Source of the DNA: Azorinus chamasolen
Lineage: Eukaryota > Mollusca > Bivalvia > Cardiida > Solecurtidae
Reading direction: 5' to 3'
DNA length: 64,000 bases
NCBI GenBank assembly: GCA_963576725.1
Contig: OY755237.1
Span: 64,457,423 to 64,521,422, forward strand
The notes under the pieces were generated by a model. The model was not told the origin of the DNA, ran no database searches, and saw only the letters and a program-made list of their open reading frames with translations. Both the position numbers and the translations under genes were made by a program. Each line of letters starts with the position of its first letter. Position 1 is the stretch's first letter. Of the stretch, positions 12,324 to 23,930 are shown in pieces.

Positions 12324-12527
12324 CAGTAAAACTTCGATTATTCGAACACTAAAATACGTATTATTATCAATCTTTAAGACAGGTTGCAACTTAATGCATG
12401 GTGAAAGTCATGCAGAAAGCTCCTCTAGGAGCTTTCTGCATGACTTTCACCATGCATTAAGCAGCCACCTGCCTAAAAGGGTCTAAATTCTTCTATAACG
12501 AAAATTCGAATAATCGAGGTTTTACTG
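12324..12527. mobile_element. pogo/Tigger-like MITE, complete
   Basis: The element begins CAGTAAAAC and ends GTTTTACTG, with TA on each side (12322-12323, 12528-12529). TA duplication and CAGT termini fit the pogo branch of Tc1/mariner. A central long palindrome reads GCATGGTGAAAGTCATGCAG with apex GCTCCTCTAGGAGC. No coding capacity. Confidence 0.8.
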
Positions 12528-12647
12528 TATATACACAATAAAACGTGTCTTAAGCTATCAATAAAAACAAGTGCAGTTCTGGGTCTATAAGACATGCAGC
12601 TTAAAACAATCAAAGTAATACTGAAAGCTCCCGCAGGAGCCTGCTTT

Positions 12648-12871
12648 TTAACCCTTTCCCTGTTCTATATTCCAAATTGCAATACCTACTGAATAATCAT
12701 GGCCAAAATAGTTGGAACATTGTAGCCATTTTAGAAACTGAAGAAACAGATCTTTCAAATTGCATTAAACAGAGCATACCCTGATCAGACGACTCCTATG
12801 GGAGCCGCCTGATCTGGGTCTACTCTGTTTGCAAATGCATGACAGCACGTTTATATGAGGGAAAGGGTTAA
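12648..12871. mobile_element. hairpin MITE with TTAACCCTTTCCCT ends, complete
   Basis: Terminal inverted repeats TTAACCCTTTCCCT / AGGGAAAGGGTTAA bound a 224 bp element. The internal palindrome CAGACGACTCCTATGGGAGC lies between AAACAGAG and TCTGTTTGCAAA. It is the best-preserved short copy of this family here. Confidence 0.8.
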
Positions 12872-12919
12872 GATCAGTTTAATTCAGTAAGTGGTCACGT
12901 AAACTTTTACCTATAGAGA

Positions 12920-13115
12920 TGCTTTTGCAGAGTAGAACCAGATCAGACGACTCCTGTAGGAGCCGTCTGATCAGTGTTTGTTTAGTCTGCTTTTCAAATA
13001 ATATAGATCCGATTACAGTTTCTGATATGACCAACAACTCCTGTTCAAAGACCATTATAAAAATTCAGCTATTTAATGTCAATTTTGTCCATATTTCTTA
13101 AATGAATATTCATGA
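12920..13115. mobile_element. hairpin MITE fragment
   Basis: The palindrome CAGACGACTCCTGTAGGAGC with TCTGATCAG arms is followed by the family tail ATGAATATTCATGAGTTAA. Confidence 0.65.
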
Positions 13116-13130
13116 GTTAAATGTTCAACA

Positions 13131-13611
13131 CAGGTTATACTGCACTTGAGGTAATGATTTACTCTTACAGGTTATACTGCACTTGAGGTAATGATTTACT
13201 CTTACAGGTTATACTGCACTTGAGGTAATTATGTACTCTTACAGGTTATACTGCACTTGAGGTAATGATTTACTCTTACAGGTTATACTGCACTTGAGGT
13301 AATTATGTACTCTTACAGGTTATACTGCACTTGAGGTAATGATTTACTCTTACAGGTTATACTGCACTTGAGGTAATGATTTACTCTTACAGGTTATACT
13401 GCACTTGAGGTAATTATGTACTCTTACAGGTTATACTGCACTTGAGGTAATGATTTACTCTTACAGGTTATACTGCACTTGAGGTAATTATGTACTCTTA
13501 CAGGTTATACTGCACTTGAGGTAATGATTTACTCTTACAGGTTATACTGCACTTGAGGTAATTATTTACTCTTACAGGTTATACTGCACTTGAGGTAATT
13601 ATTTACTCTTA
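13131..13611. repeat. 37 bp minisatellite, 13 copies, higher-order AABAB
   Basis: Thirteen exact-length units start CAGGTTATACTGCACTTGAG. Variants differ at one site: A = ATGATTTA, B = ATTATGTA, C = ATTATTTA. The order read is AABAB AABAB ACC, so a 185 bp higher-order unit was duplicated. Each unit contains TTACTCTTACAG|GT, which looks like a 3' splice site on the plus strand, and CCT|GTAAGAG, which looks like a 5' splice site on the minus strand. Confidence 0.95.
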
Positions 13612-13663
13612 CAAACAGACACAATATCTGTACTTGGTTATGGTCTGGTTTTACACTGCATAC

Positions 13664-13837
13664 CTTTATCGCATGCAGAGCGACTCGAGGGAGTTCACCT
13701 GTATGAAGGAGGGGGGCATTGTTCAATGATATGAGAAACTTGGTTGCGTGTTCAGCTTCTGGAGTATAAAGTGATGATGATATAGATTGTATAAGTACCA
13801 TTGAATAATAAAATACAATTAATAAATACAGTTTCAT
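13664..13837 (-). CDS. possible first exon of a secreted protein
   Basis: An ATG at 13837 opens 58 codons. The first ~20 residues (MKLYLLIVFYYSMVLIQSIS) look like a cleavable signal peptide. The exon can end at AAG|GTATGC (phase 0) or run on to a stronger GTAAGAG at the edge of the 37 bp minisatellite. The segment HTGELPRVALHAIK followed by C-x3-P distantly recalls the N-terminal repeat of transcobalamin/intrinsic-factor proteins. That is a weak resemblance judged by eye. No further exons were recognised to the left. It could also be a chance frame. Confidence 0.3.
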
Positions 13838-13898
13838 GTTGTGCATTCCTTGTCCATGAAGAATGAGATGGGTGTGTCTTTTTCAACATTTATCTTTA

Positions 13899-14080
13899 CT
13901 GTAAAACCTCTCTAAACTGGACATTTAATTTAGTATAAATATCAGTCTTGGAGACAGGTGGTTGCTTAATGAAAGTCGAGGAGCTTTCTGCATGACTTTC
14001 ACCTTGCATTAAGAAGCCACCTGCCTAAGAATATCTAAGTTCTTCTCTGCTGGAATTCCAGTTTAGAGAGGTTTTACTGT
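13899..14080. mobile_element. pogo-like MITE
   Basis: Ends are CTGTAAAACCTCTCTAAACTGG and its inverse closing in GGTTTTACTG, with TA flanks. One arm of the internal palindrome is shortened (GAGGAGCTTTCTGC). Confidence 0.75.
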
Positions 14081-14289
14081 AATCCAATATCAATGTAAGA
14101 AATAATGATGTCGTGACAACTTAATAGGACAAAGTTTTGTAATGGCACACGAACACAGTTGTTGGCTGTACATACATGTAGCAGAAACTGTAGAAGAAAC
14201 CCTACCGAACAATCTAATCTGGATCTACTCTGTTTGCAAAGACGTTTAAGGGCATATATATTATGGAGAAAAGGGTTATAGGTGAAATG

Positions 14290-14640
14290 AAATCAATATA
14301 AACTTTGCAAACTGATTGGATCCAGATGAGATACCAAGTTAAAAGTTGTCCTATCAAGGGCAAACCTTGTGACACTTTGATCTGGCTCTGAACCCTTCGC
14401 TTGCTGAATTTTAAAATACATTTCTCCTTCTTTACCCATGCCCTGTTGTATAATTACATATATCTTCACTAAGTACAAGTATTTCGCTGTGTAATCACTG
14501 CTGTGGAGTGCACTGGTTGCACAATCAACTTGTAAATAGTGCAGACCCTGATGAGACAGCTCCTGCAGGAGCTGTCTCATCTGGGTCTTCACTATTTACA
14601 GGTAGGTATATTGACGTACTTAGCAAGCGAAGGGTTAACT
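14290..14640. mobile_element. hairpin MITE region
   Basis: A near-perfect palindrome with apex GCTCCTGCAGGAGC and arms CAGACCCTGATGAGACA / TGTCTCATCTGGGTCT occupies about 14548-14590. The 99-residue minus frame over it has no known domain and is partly made by the palindrome. Confidence 0.6.
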
Positions 14641-14924
14641 GTTTGTTATAAATAAGTACACTTCCTTTAGGACTTTATGCACTTTCGAAATTTTCTAAAT
14701 TTTGTATATTTTGAATTATGACGAATAACTGTAAAGGTTTAAGTCTAATAAACTGTTCTATACTGTGGAACCGTTTTGAAAAGAGTGTGAAGAAAAATAT
14801 TTTTTGGGAATTGAAGCAGCTGACAACCATAAAGCACGGAACATGTCCATTATTTTAAATGTGTAAAATGTTAACAATAGTTTAACCCTTTCCCTAAAGA
14901 ACAAGTATGCATGAATTGAACCTC

Positions 14925-17870
14925 GAGTATTGAAAACAGTTTAGATGTACCCTGGACATTGCAAATAGTACAGACGTACCCTCGTGCATTGCAAACAGTA
15001 CAGACGTACCCTTGGACATTGCAAACAGTACATACGTACCTCGGATATTGCTAACAGTGCAGAGGGCCCTCATACAGTTCAAGCAGTGTAGGCGTACCTC
15101 AGATATTGCAAACATCACAGACGTACTTCAGATAGTAAAAGAAGTGCAGATAGTACAGGAAGTGCAGACATACACTGTACATTGCAAACAGTACAGATAT
15201 ACCTTGGGAATTACAATAAGACAGACATTGTAGAACAGACCTCTGACATTGCAAACAGAGAAGATGTGTGCTAAACAGTGCAGACATGTCTCTTATATTG
15301 CAAACAGTTAAGACATACCTAGAAAATTGACAACATACCTAGAACATTGCAAATAGTGTACACATACCTTTGACATTGCAAGCAGTGCAAATGTATCTCA
15401 GATATTGCAAATATTGCAGACATACCTCGGCCATTTCCAACAACACAAACATACCCCCATCATTACAAGCTGTGTAAAAATCTGTGTAGACCAACCTCCG
15501 GCATTGCAACAGTGCAAATGTACCAAAAGACCATCAGACCTATGCAACTAGTGCATATGTACCATGAACATTACAAACAGTCCAGATGTACCTCGGCAGT
15601 GCCAGCGGTGCAGATGTACATGTGACATTGCAAACAGCACAGACGTACCGCGGGTTTTGCAAGTTGTGCAGTGTAGATGTATGTCAGACATTAGAACCGG
15701 TGGACATACCGGTATCTTGGACATTTCCAAGAGTGCTGACGTATCTTGGATATTGCAAACATTGCAGACATATATCGGACATTGCAAACAGTGTAGAATT
15801 ATATCATGGATATTGCAAACAGTGTACAGTAGAACCCCTCTAATGCGGCCACTTAATGAATAAGCATGACTGTCTTTATAAGCAGGTGGCTGCTTAATGC
15901 AGGACAAAAGTAATGCAGAAGGCTCCTCTAGGAGCTTTCTGCATAACTTTTGTCCTGCATTAAGCCACCACCTGCCTATACCACCAAGAATTATACCTCT
16001 TTTAGGTGGTCGCATTAGAGGGGGTTTACTGTACATGTAGACGTATCACAGATATTGCAAATATTGCAAACGTACTTCAGACATTGCAAACAGCACATAT
16101 CTACTTTGGGCATTGCAGGTCGTGCAGAACAGCATCTAACAATACAAACAATGTAGATGTAGCTCAGGCATTGTGAACAGTGCAGATGTACCTCAAAAAG
16201 TGTAAACGTATCTCAGACAATGCAAGTAGGTTAGACATCACTCGAACGGTGAAAATAGTGCAGACGTACCTCAAACATTGAAAAGAGTAGACGTATGTCA
16301 GCTACTGCAAACACCAAGGATGTAGCTTTGATAGTGCAAACAGATAAGACTTACATTGCAAATAGTGCCGACTTACCTTCAGTGGTACACACAGTGCAGA
16401 CACCCCAGATTGTGCAAACAGTATAAATGTACCTTGGACATTGCAAACAGCCCAGATGTATATCAGGTGGTACAAACAGCCCAAAAAGTACATTTGACAT
16501 AGGGAAAAAAAGCAGACATAAATTGAGCTCTTCAAACAACACATACATATTTCAGACACAATAAAAATACTTCAGACAAACGCATTTATGACAATAAAAA
16601 CAGTGTAGATGTACTTATGGAACTTCAAATAGTGCCTATGTACCTCAGACAGTTCATACAGCACAAACATACCTAGGACTGTGCAAACAGCACAGACGTA
16701 CACCAAACATTGAAAATAAAGCAGACATACCACGGGCACTGAAAATACTACAGAAGTACTTCCGATAGTACAGACATACCTCAGATAGTGCAAATGAATA
16801 CAATTTTACACCATACAGTGTAAGAAATACAGCTGTACCTCAGTGTAAGCAATACAGACACACCTAGGACAGTACAGACAAACCTCAAACAGTGCAAACA
16901 GTACAGGAATACCTCAGCCAATCAAATAGTACATATGTACCTCAGATAGTGCAAACGTACAGAAGTCACTCAGATAGTGCAAACAATTCAGATGTACCTT
17001 GGACAGTGTTAAATGTGCATACTTTACTCGGATATTGCAAACAGCACAAATATACCTCAGACAGTACAAACAATACATGTATCTTAGGCAGAACCAACAG
17101 TACAGACGTACATTGGACAGTAAAAACAATGCAGAGGTACCTCGGTAACAAAGAGTATAGCTGTACCTCAGACAGTGCAAGCAATACAGATGTATCTCAG
17201 TTTAAAATAATACATACGTAACTCAGACAGTGCAGACATACCTTGGACATTGCAAACAGTGCAGATGTACCTCCACATGGACAGTACATAAACAGTACAG
17301 ACTTTCCCATACTTGGATAGTGCAAATATGGATATATCTCAGACAGGCTAAACTGTGCAGACATACCTAGGACACTACAAACAATACAGACGTACCTCAG
17401 GTTGTATGAAAATTACAGGCATATCTAAAATAGTGCAAATAATACAGACGTATTTCAGTTAATGCAAACAGCAGATGTACCTCAGATAGTTTAAACAATG
17501 CAGACATCTCTAAGATAGTACAGACAATGCAGATAAATCTCAAACAATGCAATCAGTGCATATGCACACCCGTATCTCAAATAGTACAAACAGTGCAGAT
17601 GTATTTAGGACCCTGAAAACAGTGCAGACGCTTCTCAGTTCAAACAGTGCATACGTGCCACGGACACTGCAAACCGTGAAGATGTATCTCTAATATTGCA
17701 AATAGTGAAGGTGTATCTCAGTGTAAACTTTGCAAACACATATCTCGGTGCAAACAATGCAGACATACTTATGACACTGCAAACAGGGCAGATGTACTTA
17801 TGGTACTGCAAACAATGCAGACATACTTATGGCACTGCAAACAGTGCATATGTACTTGTGACACACTTCT
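14925..17870. repeat. ~30 bp degenerate minisatellite (~2.7 kb)
   Basis: Units of the type ACATTGCAAACAGTACAGAC-GTACCTCGG (30 bp) run with heavy divergence across ~2.9 kb, broken by a MITE at 15827-16031. Because 30 is a multiple of three, long frames appear on both strands, rich in Cys and Tyr. They shift into one another and lack conserved starts, so they are not treated as genes. Confidence 0.9.
15827..16031. mobile_element. pogo-like MITE inserted in minisatellite
   Basis: CAGTAGAACCCCTCTAATGC to its inverse closing in TTTACTG, TA on both sides. The central palindrome is GCAGGACAAAAGTAATGCAG with apex GGCTCCTCTAGGAGC. Confidence 0.8.
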
Positions 17871-18929
17871 TGATGAGTTTGTCCGAGTACGGTAAGTGGG
17901 CGAGTTTGTCCGTGTATGTGAATTGATCCATGTGTGTATGTGGATAAGCTCATCTGTGTAAGGTTGGCGGACTGTCGCCATTTTAAAATAACACGTTGAT
18001 ATGTATTTTGTGGTTTCTTCTTCTCCAACTGTGCACTCGCCTATATGTTTCACGGTGGTCTAAACTGCTTCGTATTTGCATGAAACATTGATTTAATAAA
18101 TGCCACTTTGTAACTGAAAGAGCTACCAGATAATTTACGTATCATTCACTTTGAACGTTGTCATGTAAGTTATATCTAGTGGATATTTTAAAACAGGACG
18201 TCATTGCTCACTGAAAACATTACCAACCGTGGAAACAGTAATCAGAGACAGCTTGGTATAGAACGAACAGGAAAGTCATTTATGTAGTATCAGCATTTTA
18301 TTTTGCAACATCATTTTAAAATAATATAAATTTGACAATTAGAAACACCATTTACAGAATTTTCACAATAATCAATAAAACCTCTCTACATAACCAACAA
18401 ATGAATGGATATGCTAGTAGTTGCTTAGTCATCTCCTTCATGAATATTCATAATGACATCGTGAATGTTTTAAGCTGAATTTTATAATCGTGTATTCATG
18501 AACACAGGAGATTAAGGATTTGTACATTCAGCTCTACAGAATTATTCTGACGAGTGGCATATCATATATCAACCTCCAAAGCAGTGATCTCCCCTAATCA
18601 CTATGCCGAAGAGACAATGGAGATCACTGTGAGGTGTTTAATCATGTACACCAATAGTCTCTTACAAGCTGTCTGATATGACTTTCCACTGTTTTAAACC
18701 TTTCCCTGTTTATTCCAAAGTTCAATACCTCCTGAATATCTATGGGCACAATAGTTATATGAAATATAGAAGGTGGAACATGGTAGCCATTTTTGAAATT
18801 AAGAAACACATCTATCACATTCCATTAGCAAACACTGAGCAGACCCTGATCAGATATGGTTCTACTCTGTTTGCAAATATGTAAAAAGATAAAACTACTG
18901 CAATAAGGAAAAGAAGGGCATGTTGTATT

Positions 18930-19566
18930 GCTATGCAAGACATGAGTCCCCCACCGGACTGAAAAAAAACCTCCACTCTTCCCATCCCACCCACCCATGG
19001 TGTGGTTGACCATGGTATATACATGACCACCTGGATGGTATTAGTACCTACTTTCATACCTTGAAACTCCAAAAATATTGATGCTAGAGTTATTGCCCTT
19101 GTGCATGACACTACACCTCATCATGCTTGTTCCATATGAGAAGTTTCAAATCAATTGAAGCAGTACATAAAGAGTTATTAACTGGACAAGAAAATATGAA
19201 AAGGAAATAACTCCAACAATATAGATGCTAGAGTTATGGCCCTTGTACATGACACTACCCCTCATCATGCTTGTTCCATATGTGAAGTTCAAATCAATTG
19301 AACCAGTAGATAAAGAGTAATTGTCCGGACAAAAAAATATGAAAAAGGGGAATAACTCCAAAAATATTGATGCTATAGTTATGGCCCTTGTGCATGACAC
19401 TAGCCCTCATCATGCTTCTTCAATGTGTGAAGTTATAATGAATTTGGCCTAACTTTGTAGGAGATATGGACCAGACACGAAGCGTGACAGATGGACGGAC
19501 GGACGGACGGACAGACGGAATCGAGCAAACCTATAGTCCCCCAACCGGTAACCGGTCAGGGACTAA
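18930..19566. mobile_element. minisatellite-core element with GACGGACGGA tail
   Basis: Three tandem units of ~130-145 bp (AATAACTCCAAAAATATTGA, then GTTATGGCCCTTG) are followed by GACGGACGGACGGACGGACA and AACCGGTCAGGGACTA. The start GAGTCCCCCACCGG partly mirrors the end. It is absent from duplication copy 2, so it may have inserted after the duplication. Confidence 0.6.
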
Positions 19567-20316
19567 AGGCCAGGAGCTGTCTGTTCAGGGTATGATCTTT
19601 ATGCTTATGAAATAATAATAACATGATTCTACACTTTTTGCCGTGGCTAAAAAAATCCCTGAAAACCAACATTTAGGATTGAAAATAGTGTATAACCAGA
19701 TCAGCTTCCTGGTTAAAACAGAATACGTTATGAAGGGTGGTACATTGTGTATAATCTTATCAGCCATTGTTAAAACAATATACTCGGATGGGTGGCAAAT
19801 CTGTGGAATCTGATCAGTTGCTGTGTAAACATATAGTACGCTGGGATGAGTGGCATACACCATAGAATCTGATCAGTTGCAGTGTAAATAAAATAGTATG
19901 TTTGGGGTGGGGGTGGGCGGGGGTGTATACACTGTAGAATCTGATCCGTAACATTGTTAACAAATAGTACGCTATGGTGGGTGTAAAATAATGTAGAATG
20001 TGATCAATCACAGTGTTAACACACAGTGCATTCTTATTTGGTGACAAACAGTGTAGAACCTGATCAGTATCTGCATTGCAAATCTGGTGGTGATTGGTCA
20101 GGTTCTGAACAGTTTTCACATAGCAACTTTAGGATCAATAATATAAATATATATGACTTTCATCTTTATCCAATGCTGACGGTAACATTTGTTTCATTAT
20201 GTTGAAATCTAATTCAAAAACTGCTCGATTTGAATAGTTATTTAAACTACAGTAGCAAAAACATAAAACATGTAAACAAGGAACATTTTGACCCTCACAG
20301 AAACTGAAGAATCAGA

Positions 20317-21057
20317 TCTATTTCATCCCATTAGCAAATAGTGCAGATCCTGATTAGACAGCTCCTACAGTACTCTGTACTCAAAGGTGTGAAAAAGCTC
20401 CTATATTAGGGAAAGGGTTAACTGATGAATATTCATGAAAAAAATATAGACTGAATGGAAACCGGTATCTATGGATACAGGATTAACCCTTTCCCTAAGA
20501 AATTATATCCCTTAGCGCTAGCACCCGCAGCACTAGTTACAAAAACATGAAATCACCTTTAGCCTTCTCATGCTGAAAAAATAATGTCTGCAGCTGCTCA
20601 ATCTTTCATCTGCTGAAATTTTCACTGACTTTCGACTCGATCAAACATTTGAGAAACTTTTGATCATGTGTCAAACAGCTTAGATACTTATGAGAGGCCG
20701 AGTTACTTAGTGTCTCATCTGGATTGAAGCCGTTTGCAAATGTCAGGCAGTACACTCTTTGCATGAGAAGGGATAAAATCTACATTATATCTGATAGATT
20801 AGTAATACTGTTAGTGTCTATTGCTGCCGACGGAAGTCATACTTGAATGGTCCTTATATTACCTTAATTACCCTGAGTATACGGACAAATCAACTTAGGC
20901 AAATAGTGCAGACCAGACCAAAAGGAGCAGTTTGATCAGGGTGTACACCATTTCAAAGTTATCACCATGGAGTTAAATTGAATTATTCAGCTTAACAAAC
21001 CCATGGAGATGGGACATTGGGTGTCTGAATAATTAGGTTAATCAGGATAAATAGCAT
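20317..21057. other. non-coding tail of duplication copy 1
   Basis: Hairpin-MITE remnants lie near 20340-20370 and 20900-20945, with TTAACCCTTTCCCTAAG near 20484. No gene is seen. Confidence 0.6.
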
Positions 21058-21074
21058 TACTGGTTTCAGAGATA

Positions 21075-22412
21075 CGAGGGGTGTTCCATAAATAATGTCA
21101 TCTGTGCTTTATTTCGCAGAAATCGTGCAATTCATGCACAAAACCACCTCGTGTCGATTGAGTGATCACTGGCTCGTGACACAGGTAAATATCTCGTCCA
21201 CACGTTCACTTGCCTCGGTACAGTGTACATCGTTTCATAGCCTATTCGTTAGACTATACACAAAATGACAGGAAAACGAGCTGAAAATGTTCTTGAAATT
21301 AGGGCCTATATAAAAGGTAGGTCATTACTCGGCATAAAGGCTGTAGATATTCACCGCGAGGTGTGTGACATTTATGGGGAGGGCCAAATGTCCCACAGGA
21401 CTGTTTGTAGGTGGGTAGCTAAATTTAGTGCTGGGCAGCAGCAACTGAAAGATGCTGCTCGCCCAGGTCGTCCTGCAACAACTACGACCAAAGGTAACAT
21501 AGAAAAAATTCGAAATATCCTCAAAACTGATGCTCGATTCACCGTAAGACAATTGGCTCGAATGACAAACTTGTCGTTAGCAAGAGTTCATGCAATTTTG
21601 AAGAAACACCTAAAAGTTAGAAAGATAAATGCAAGATGGATACCCCATTTGTTAACGGATGAGCAAAAGAAGACGCGTGTAACAATGGCAAAAAAACTTC
21701 TCAAAATGTACCCAAAATATAGTAAAAAGGCTTTTGATAATATAGTCACTGGTGATGAGACCTGGGTGTATTATTTTGAACCAAAGCGGAAGGTTTCCAA
21801 CCGAATATGGGCCACTAAAAATGCCAGACGCCCAAGTATTGCCAAACGAATACGAACGGTAAAGAAGGTTTTGTATGCTATTTTTTTCACTAATAAGGGT
21901 CCAGCTATTCAAATCCCGGTGCCAAAAGGCAGAACGGTCACAGGCAAGTTCTATAAAAACGTTGTTCTGAGAAAATTGAAGAACTACTACAAAAGTAGCC
22001 GCCCCAAAACAGGACTTAAGTATGTCCGACTTTTGCATGATAATGCACCCGCTCACAAGGCACGTATTGTGACTGACTTTTTGGAGTCAGAGAAGGTTAC
22101 CGTCCTTCCGCACCCTCCGTATTCGCCAGACTTGGCCCCCTGCGACTATTTTCTCTTTCCAAAACTTAAATATCATTTATCTGGAAGGAGATACAATTCG
22201 AGAAATGCCCTTGGATCTGCTGTTTATCAGTGTCTGATGGGTGTCCCCATTGAAGAGTATGAAAAATGCTTCCAAAAATGGATTGACCAGCTAAAAAGGT
22301 GTATTCTGGCTGGCGGAGAGTATTTTGAAGGGCAGAGCAAATTAAAATGAACAAAAGCACTTCCGCTATATGAGCACCGATGCAAGTGACATTATTTTTG
22401 GAACACCCCTCG
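21075..22412 (+). mobile_element. mariner transposon, complete
   Basis: Termini CGAGGGGTGTTCC and GGAACACCCCTCG lie between TA dinucleotides at 21073-21074 and 22413-22414, the Tc1/mariner target duplication. The inverted repeats extend imperfectly for ~30 bp (AATAATGTCA shared). The 1338 bp element holds one uninterrupted transposase gene. It sits inside the first unit of the ~155 bp tandem array, splitting a GGTTTCAGAGATACG motif. Confidence 0.95.
21265..22350 (+). CDS. mariner transposase (DD34D), intact
   Basis: The protein has 361 residues, slightly longer than the usual ~345-355. It would bind the terminal repeats and catalyse cut-and-paste DNA transposition in the nucleus. Residues ~10-60 form a first helix-turn-helix region (VDIHREVCDIYGE, then SHRTVCRWVAKF). 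A GRPA linker follows near 68-71. A second helix-turn-helix lies near 80-120, and the mariner WIPHLL motif at 125-130. Catalytic residues are D164 (GDETW), D259 (LHDNAPAH) and D294 (SPDLAPCDYF); D259 and D294 have exactly 34 residues between them. The ATG is the first in frame, ~190 bp inside the left end, and the stop lies ~60 bp before the right end. No stop or frameshift was found, so activity is possible. GC and codon use resemble the AT-rich flanks. Confidence 0.97.
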   Translation: MTGKRAENVLEIRAYIKGRSLLGIKAVDIHREVCDIYGEGQMSHRTVCRWVAKFSAGQQQLKDAARPGRPATTTTKGNIEKIRNILKTDARFTVRQLARMTNLSLARVHAILKKHLKVRKINARWIPHLLTDEQKKTRVTMAKKLLKMYPKYSKKAFDNIVTGDETWVYYFEPKRKVSNRIWATKNARRPSIAKRIRTVKKVLYAIFFTNKGPAIQIPVPKGRTVTGKFYKNVVLRKLKNYYKSSRPKTGLKYVRLLHDNAPAHKARIVTDFLESEKVTVLPHPPYSPDLAPCDYFLFPKLKYHLSGRRYNSRNALGSAVYQCLMGVPIEEYEKCFQKWIDQLKRCILAGGEYFEGQSKLK

Positions 22413-22414
22413 TA

Positions 22415-23163
22415 CGTGCAGCACAAAGTTTCTCTAATTTTAAGTTAACATATCAGGGGCAGTAACTCAAGAATTATCAGGGGAGACAATTTAAAAAAAC
22501 CAGGTGCACAACAACCCATGCTGGTGAACATTCCTGTGAAGTTTGGTGACTCTATCCATAGTGGTTTCAGAGATATGCACAACACTAAGTAAAGTTTGTC
22601 TCATTTTAAGTTATCAGGGGAAGCAACTCCAAAGTTAAAAGGGGGAGACAATTAAAAACCCAAGAGCAAAACAACTCATGCTTGTGAACAATCCTGTGAA
22701 GTTTGGTGACTCTAGCCCTACTGGTTTCAGAGATACGCGCGACACAAAGTTTGTATAAATTTAAGTATTCATATCAGGGGCAATAACTCAAGAATTATCA
22801 GGGGGAGACAATTCAAAAACCATAGGCGCACAACAACTGATGCTGGTGAACATTCCTGTGAAGTTTGGTGACTCTAGTACTAGCGGTTTCAGAGATACGC
22901 GCGACACAAAGTTTTTCTAATTTTAAGTCATCAGGGGCAATAACTCCAAAGTTATCAGGGGGAGACAATTCAAAAACCCCAGGTGCACAACAACTCATGC
23001 TGGTGAACATTCCTGTGAAGTTTGGTGACTCTAGCCCAACTGGATTCAGAGATACGCGCGACACAAGTTTGTGACGGACAGACAGACAGACAGAATGACG
23101 GACGGACAGACAGACAACTCTGGCAAAAACAATATATCTCCCCATAAATGGGGGAGACATAAT
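22415..23163. repeat. ~155 bp tandem array ending in GACA repeat and hairpin
   Basis: About four to five units share GGTGACTCTAGC-ACTGGTTTCAGAGATACGCG and AGGGGGAGACAATT. They are followed by GACGGACAGACAGACAGA and a terminal hairpin CTCCCC-ATAAAT-GGGGGAG (about 23139-23157). The arrangement recalls bivalve elements with central ~160 bp repeats; no Rep/helicase is present. Frames inside are artefacts. Confidence 0.75.
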
Positions 23164-23184
23164 TACCAGTACGTATGATCAAGG

Positions 23185-23930
23185 TATTCTCTGTTTGCTA
23201 ATAAAATTTGAAAGACCTTTTTTTTTACTTTCTAAATGGCTACATTGTTCCACCTTGCATTCTTCATTATAACAATCTGAAATTTGGAATAAACATAGAA
23301 CAGGGGAATGGTTATGACTATTAATATAATTTTGCAACTTTTGACAGGGCAAAACTTGTAACATAAGACCTTTATACACGTACCATAATCAAACAGCAAA
23401 CAGAGCAGACTCTGATCAGGTGGGTCCTATATAGGAGGCATCTGATCTGAGTCTACTTGTTCGTGAATGAATAAAAAGCCATGTCTATGAGATAAAGGCT
23501 TACACAATGAAAACAGCTATAGAAACAGTGCATGCCCTGAATCTGATCAGAGGTTTAGAGGGTTTGCATTGCATGCAAATATCAATTAATTTCCCATATT
23601 CAGAGGCCTGGTGAAACAGTTTTAAACTGTTACTTTGAACCCATATCTCATGACTATTAATGTAATAAACAATAACTGCATGAATATTAATTAGTTTAAC
23701 TCTACAATGGCATTATAGACAAGGATATGTTTGATCATGACAGAGTTTGTTGAATCTGATCTGTATCATTTCATAAGCAACAGAGCAGACCCTGATCAGA
23801 TGGTTCCTGGTTCATACAGGGCCTAATCTGATTGCAAGTAAAAAGTTACATATTCTTCAGAGAGATCCGTGTAAATTTCTGCAAAATTATATACAGTGCA
23901 ATACGAACATCTATATACATATACTAAACC
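23185..23930. other. hairpin MITE remnants; no gene seen
   Basis: Palindromic remnants occur near 23405-23455 (GTCCTATATAGGAGGC) and 23775-23830, with ATGAATATTAATTAG family tails. No coding or RNA gene is recognised. Confidence 0.5.

Larger units (their letters stand above)
17870..21057. repeat. segmental duplication, copy 1
   Basis: The sequence starting GTCCGAGTACGGTAAGTGGGC matches 52250-56215 in the same orientation over most of its length. It ends at ATAAATAGCATTAC. Copy 1 has a private insert of ~650 bp (about 18900-19570). Copy 2 has private blocks at about 53240-54130 and 54340-54960. No gene is recognised in it. Confidence 0.85.

Noticed and set aside
14552..14590. CTGATGAG resembling a hammerhead ribozyme core
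   Set aside because: No GAAA partner in place; it is the arm of the MITE palindrome. Naiads are also reported to lack canonical hammerheads.
15548..17221. Several 60-160 residue frames
   Set aside because: Products of the 30 bp in-phase minisatellite, present on both strands.
22813..23182. Ser/Val/Leu-rich minus frames
   Set aside because: Run through the ~155 bp tandem array and GACA repeat.
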